DNA of 64,000 nucleotides from Rotaria sordida. Lineage: Eukaryota > Rotifera > Eurotatoria > Philodinida > Philodinidae. A program made the position numbers and the translations under genes. Of this stretch, positions 61,964 to 64,000 are shown piece after piece. Under the pieces are notes generated by a model. It did not search any database and was not told the DNA's origin. It worked only from the letters and a program-made list of their open reading frames with translations. The number at the start of each line of letters is the position of its first letter. Positions within the stretch are counted from its first letter, which is position 1. The stretch spans positions 124,001 to 188,000 of the forward strand of contig CAJNOL010000046.1 of the NCBI GenBank assembly GCA_905250125.1, given 5' to 3'.

Positions 61964-63332
61964 TAATATCGCTTCGTATTTCGTCTGAACCTCTTATAAG
62001 GAATATTCGACACCATTTATTAGGCTATTTTCAACCTTCTTCAACTCTTCAATGGTTCGCAACCGGTTGCAAATTCTGAAACCCTTCTTAAGGCTTATTA
62101 CTTCTATAAGCTCATCCAAGTGAAAGAGCCAAAATCGTTAACAGCCATACACGGATGTATCACGATTGTATACTGCTCGTGTTTGACTACTTCAGTACCA
62201 AAAATATTGCGATCATATTTTGTCATGTGACAATAGCTCAATACGGTAGAAATCGACTATCGTTTATAATGACCATATATATTCATTTTATACAAACATC
62301 TATATCGCTTCATGCACATTCTGTGTAGTAGTTATGATTAGCTGTCGTTTACGTTTACCATAAATTTGCTATTTCTGTAAACGACATTCTAAAAATGTCA
62401 TAGACATGCGATTAGAATCATTGAATGACGGAGCGTCCGAAACAGAATTATTTCCTGGTAAGTTCAGTAATTCTTTCGTCAGTTTTTGACAATAACTCCC
62501 ACTATCAATTTACTGAAGGTCCTTCAGGTCGAAGTCAGTTTATTAGATATGATTCGGCTCTTCTCAGTACTCATTTTGCACTGTTGAAACTGATCTTATT
62601 CTAATTTTCTATTTGATCTGATAGCGAGCTTCTCACAAGATCCTATTGTATTATGATAAAATGAAAACTAGAGATCGTACTTTCTAGAAAAATATGAAAT
62701 AAAATATGTAGTTGAAAGAAATATTTTGTTTTTTTTCCTAAAATTAATACTTTATAGGATTGATGATGCTCTTAATGATTTGGGGTTATTAAAGAAAAAT
62801 ATGTATCAAGCAAAGTTCGAATTTAGACAAATTAAATAGAATTTTTAAAAGATTTAAAAAAATAAAAAATCGAAAAAGATGAGCATAGAGAAGACGTCTC
62901 ATCTATTTATATTAAGTTATGTTCAACTTTAATTGAAATTTAACTAAATGCAGAAAGTTGTAGAGTTCACAAGTTTATTCAATTGAAATCTGGTTTGTCT
63001 TAGCAAGCTTCAACTGAAAATAAAAAAAAATGTTGTTTATTTATGATATGTAAAGTATAAATATATTATGCTTTTAAATTTTGTTAATTTATTTCTAAAC
63101 CAAAAAAAAAAAACTAAAGGATTTGTTAGCTGATATATTCTCTGTGGTAGAAAATAATAGCTGCCTTCTCTTAGAATCTCATACTCCAAAAATTCAAAGT
63201 GTTAATTTGCTTATTCATAGCAATACTTTCGAAAATCATTTTTGATGTCAACATTGAATAAATCATTGATGCATGTATTACAGTATTAATCAGCAGGGAT
63301 GTGACCGTGAGAAGAAAGGGTACGTACTCCGT

Positions 63333-63349
63333 CCCCCCCCCCCCCCCCC
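63333..63349. repeat. 17-base C homopolymer
   Basis: An uninterrupted run of 17 C (G on the other strand) in very AT-rich surroundings, next to GTACGTACTCC. Its length is likely uncertain in the assembly. Confidence 0.9.
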
Positions 63350-64000
63350 GCTTTTTCTTTTCACTACGTCCTTGTGAATAAATGGAAATAAATGGATACT
63401 CTATCTAGTAAAAAAACAGGTGTGTGCTACGTTTTCTTAATGCAAACGGAAACTAGAGTTTCATCTTTAAAAAAAAAGAAAATTATTTCGTAGTTTTGCA
63501 CCTAATTAAAACAAAAAAAGAATTCTATTTAAGCTTAATTTTTGTCTAAAGTTTAACTTTGCCTATTCTATGCACGAAAAAAATGTTGTTCATTACTCTG
63601 ACGAAAAATCTCATATCTGTCACTTTGTTTTGTATTATTCTACTTTTTTGATGCAAATAATCTAACATTTATGTGTATCACGTTGTCCTGTTATATTGAA
63701 TGGAGTGATAATAACATGTCTCCATACAAGTATACCATAAAGTACTTTAGCAATTTCATATTCAATAGTACTCAATAGAAATATATTACTTTTATCAATT
63801 GTTTCCAAACAAGCTGATTATTAGCATTATAAATGGTAATTAAAGTAGTTCTTCTTCGAATAAAATTGATTTCTTTTTTTAGAGAATCTCATATTTTTTT
63901 TCTTATAATCAAAATGCATATATTATCTGTCGTAACATTGGCCTAGTAATATTTCTACTAATATAAAAAAATAAATAAAAATTATCAATATATAAAAACT

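Larger units (their letters stand above)
60324..64000. other. gene-poor right end of the window
   Basis: About 3.7 kb. It starts with the nidogen 5' flank, which has ATATATGCATATATGCATATAT at about 60475-60497. A weak coding-like patch (61354-61963) and a C17 run are listed separately. Elsewhere I see no exon chain, RNA gene or defined repeat. Confidence 0.6.

Noticed and set aside
1..64000. tRNA, rRNA or spliced-leader RNA genes and CRISPR-like arrays
   Set aside because: I looked for B-box-like GGTTCGA motifs in a tRNA context, rRNA core motifs and regularly spaced direct repeats and found none that hold up; small structured RNAs could still be missed by eye.

Overview
This window is nuclear DNA of a small, intron-rich invertebrate. 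It is AT-rich. Almost all genes are broken by many introns of about 50-75 bp with GT-AG ends, and it encodes metazoan proteins such as nidogen, slingshot phosphatase and a FET-type RNA-binding protein. Six head-to-tail genes lie only about 100-260 bp apart, and several start codons sit just after a pyrimidine-AG splice acceptor. That fits spliced-leader trans-splicing of polycistronic units. My best guess is a bdelloid rotifer; this is inference, not proof. A run of 100 N (11948-12047) marks an assembly gap.

Layout. 1-8435, plus strand: a dense cluster with the end of a U1A/SNF-type snRNP protein, a second U1A/U2B''-like gene, a BET1L/GS15-like Golgi SNARE, a leucine-rich-repeat protein with a C-terminal cysteine cluster, TRMT112 and a PAQR3-like receptor. 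8436-14321 is gene-poor and holds fold-back elements and the gap. 14322-22504 and 24791-33471 are two tandem, intact, 37-exon ABCB1/P-glycoprotein-like full transporters of 1327 and 1330 residues. Long tracts, introns included, are nearly identical between them, while other tracts have diverged. This looks like interlocus gene conversion. 33694-35479 (minus) is a FET-like RRM/RG protein without the usual zinc finger. 37107-39418 is a secreted pancreatic-type lipase. 41952-44304 is slingshot. 47243-49361 (minus) is a Mn-type cation diffusion facilitator. 49954-54887 (minus) is an unusual PARP with three RING-like modules. 55372-60323 (minus) is nidogen. The last 3.7 kb has no convincing gene.

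Mobile DNA. Many introns longer than about 240 bp contain a fold-back (long inverted-repeat) element. One hAT-like element of 288 bp is shown directly, because the paralogous intron keeps the empty site with its 8-bp target. A second hAT-like element lies at 39690-40013 between direct repeats, next to a decayed pogo/CENP-B-like transposase.

The most novel item is the RING-RING-RING-PARP gene. Each RING module is interrupted by an intron at nearly the same place, and the PARP catalytic domain carries a proline-rich insertion of about 140 residues. All gene models were joined by hand from splice signals and reading frame. Every complete model closes in frame, but none has been checked against transcripts.
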